A stretch of 6,869 nucleotides of DNA from CAZDCZ01 sp964504155 (lineage in GTDB: Bacteria > Bacteroidota > Bacteroidia > Bacteroidales > UBA12077). The position numbers were made by a program, and so were the translations under genes. The notes under the pieces were generated by a model, which worked only from the letters and a program-made list of their open reading frames with translations, had not been told where the DNA came from and searched no databases. Below are positions 6,695 through 6,869 of this stretch, piece by piece. Numbering within the stretch: the stretch's first letter is position 1; each line of letters begins with the position of its first letter. The stretch is from positions 1 through 6,869 of the forward strand of contig CAZDCZ010000110.1 in assembly GCA_964504155.1 (NCBI GenBank), read 5' to 3'.

Positions 6695-6749
6695 ACTTAA
6701 AATCAATTTGCTCCCTTAAGGGTTTGGGGCAAACAAATTGATTTTTAGT
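6695..6749 (+). terminator. Strong inverted repeat, candidate terminator of the GT117-deacetylase transcript
   Basis: AAAATCAATTTG at 6699-6710 is perfectly complementary to CAAATTGATTTT at 6734-6745, a 12-bp stem. After one T-T mismatch the pairing resumes for 3 bp (ACT at 6695-6697 with AGT at 6747-6749). Inside, CTCC at 6711-6714 can pair with GGGG at 6726-6729 (one G-U), with CAAA at 6730-6733 bulged. The loop holds the palindrome CCCTTAAGGG at 6713-6722. The right arm ends in ATTTTTAGTATTTT, a T-rich tail suited to intrinsic termination, and the left arm is A-rich, so it could also work from the other strand. It lies about 70 nt beyond the deacetylase stop. An intergenic repeat element is the main alternative reading. 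Confidence 0.55.
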
Positions 6750-6790
6750 ATTTTCATAAGACGTAGCATAATTAGGATCAATTTAAAAAG

Positions 6791-6824
6791 TTGTGGAAAT
6801 GAATTTATAAAAAATTTATATTTG
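6791..6824 (+). promoter_or_regulatory. Possible upstream promoter, Bacteroidota type
   Basis: TATATTTG at 6817-6824 matches the Bacteroidota -7 consensus TAnnTTTG exactly. The nearest -33-like element is TTG at 6791-6793, 23 nt upstream, which is longer than the usual 19-21. It lies directly before a better candidate at 6831-6860, so the two could be tandem starts. In such AT-rich DNA one exact -7 match is weak evidence. Confidence 0.25.
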
Positions 6825-6830
6825 CTGTGT

Positions 6831-6860
6831 TTTGAATATTTTATGTAGAAGTTATCTTTG
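6831..6860 (+). promoter_or_regulatory. Probable Bacteroidota-type promoter for a gene beyond the right edge
   Basis: TTTG at 6831-6834 and TATCTTTG at 6853-6860 match both halves of the primary sigma-factor promoter known from Bacteroides (TTTG around -33, TAnnTTTG around -7) with an 18-nt spacer, one short of the usual range. It reads rightward and would start transcription near the last bases of the window, so it should drive a gene or RNA lying outside. It comes after the candidate terminator at 6695-6749, which fits a boundary between two transcription units. Confidence 0.5.
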
Positions 6861-6869
6861 TTCATTTAA

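Noticed and set aside
6651..6719. 22-codon frame ATG...TAA after the deacetylase
   Set aside because: It is very short, overlaps two hairpins, has no ribosome site and resembles no known peptide.
6802..6820. AATTTATA repeated 11 nt apart (6802-6809, 6813-6820)
   Set aside because: It is A/T only and short, so chance is likely; it may simply be the AT-rich upstream part of a promoter.

Overview
The window is AT-rich chromosomal DNA that looks like Bacteroidota, probably the Bacteroidales or a close relative. The supporting signs are a long GT-C-like DUF2723/GT117 membrane protein typical of that phylum, a signal peptide ending in the YSQ style common there, almost no Shine-Dalgarno sequences, and TTTG/TAnnTTTG promoter matches at the right edge. 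No CRISPR array, tRNA, rRNA, phage gene or transposase is visible. Apart from one small G+C-richer patch at about 6658-6734, the composition is uniform.

Layout, left to right. (1) Positions 43-1085, plus strand: guaD (guanine deaminase) followed after 26 nt by a 3-methyladenine/alkylpurine DNA glycosylase that starts at TTG, a probable two-gene unit handling purine bases. (2) Positions 1090-2217, minus strand: a 375-residue secreted protein, probably an outer-membrane beta-barrel of unnamed function. It converges on the glycosylase with only 4 nt between the stop codons. (3) Positions 2218-2359: a divergent intergenic region with three GTAAA/TTTAC-type arms that can form two mutually exclusive hairpins. 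(4) Positions 2360-6628, plus strand: a 1016-residue DUF2723/GT117 protein, a small two-helix membrane protein with a PH-like tail, and a NodB-type polysaccharide deacetylase, with gaps of about 50 nt. This is a plausible envelope-glycan operon. (5) Positions 6629-6869: non-coding, with a small hairpin, a strong 12-bp hairpin resembling a terminator, and a good Bacteroidota-type promoter pointing out of the window.

Functional reading. The left pair is housekeeping: GuaD deaminates free guanine to xanthine, and the glycosylase removes alkylated or deaminated purines from DNA. The right block acts at the envelope. The GT117 protein is a candidate protein O-mannosyltransferase acting on exported proteins, and the deacetylase probably trims N-acetylated glycans. 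The divergent outer-membrane protein is a possible client, since it carries one D-S-T tripeptide that fits the Bacteroidota O-glycosylation sequon. I do not see a clearly new multi-gene system. The least described parts are the unnamed barrel protein, the small PH-like membrane protein, the paired inverted repeats in the divergent region and the structured 3' region.
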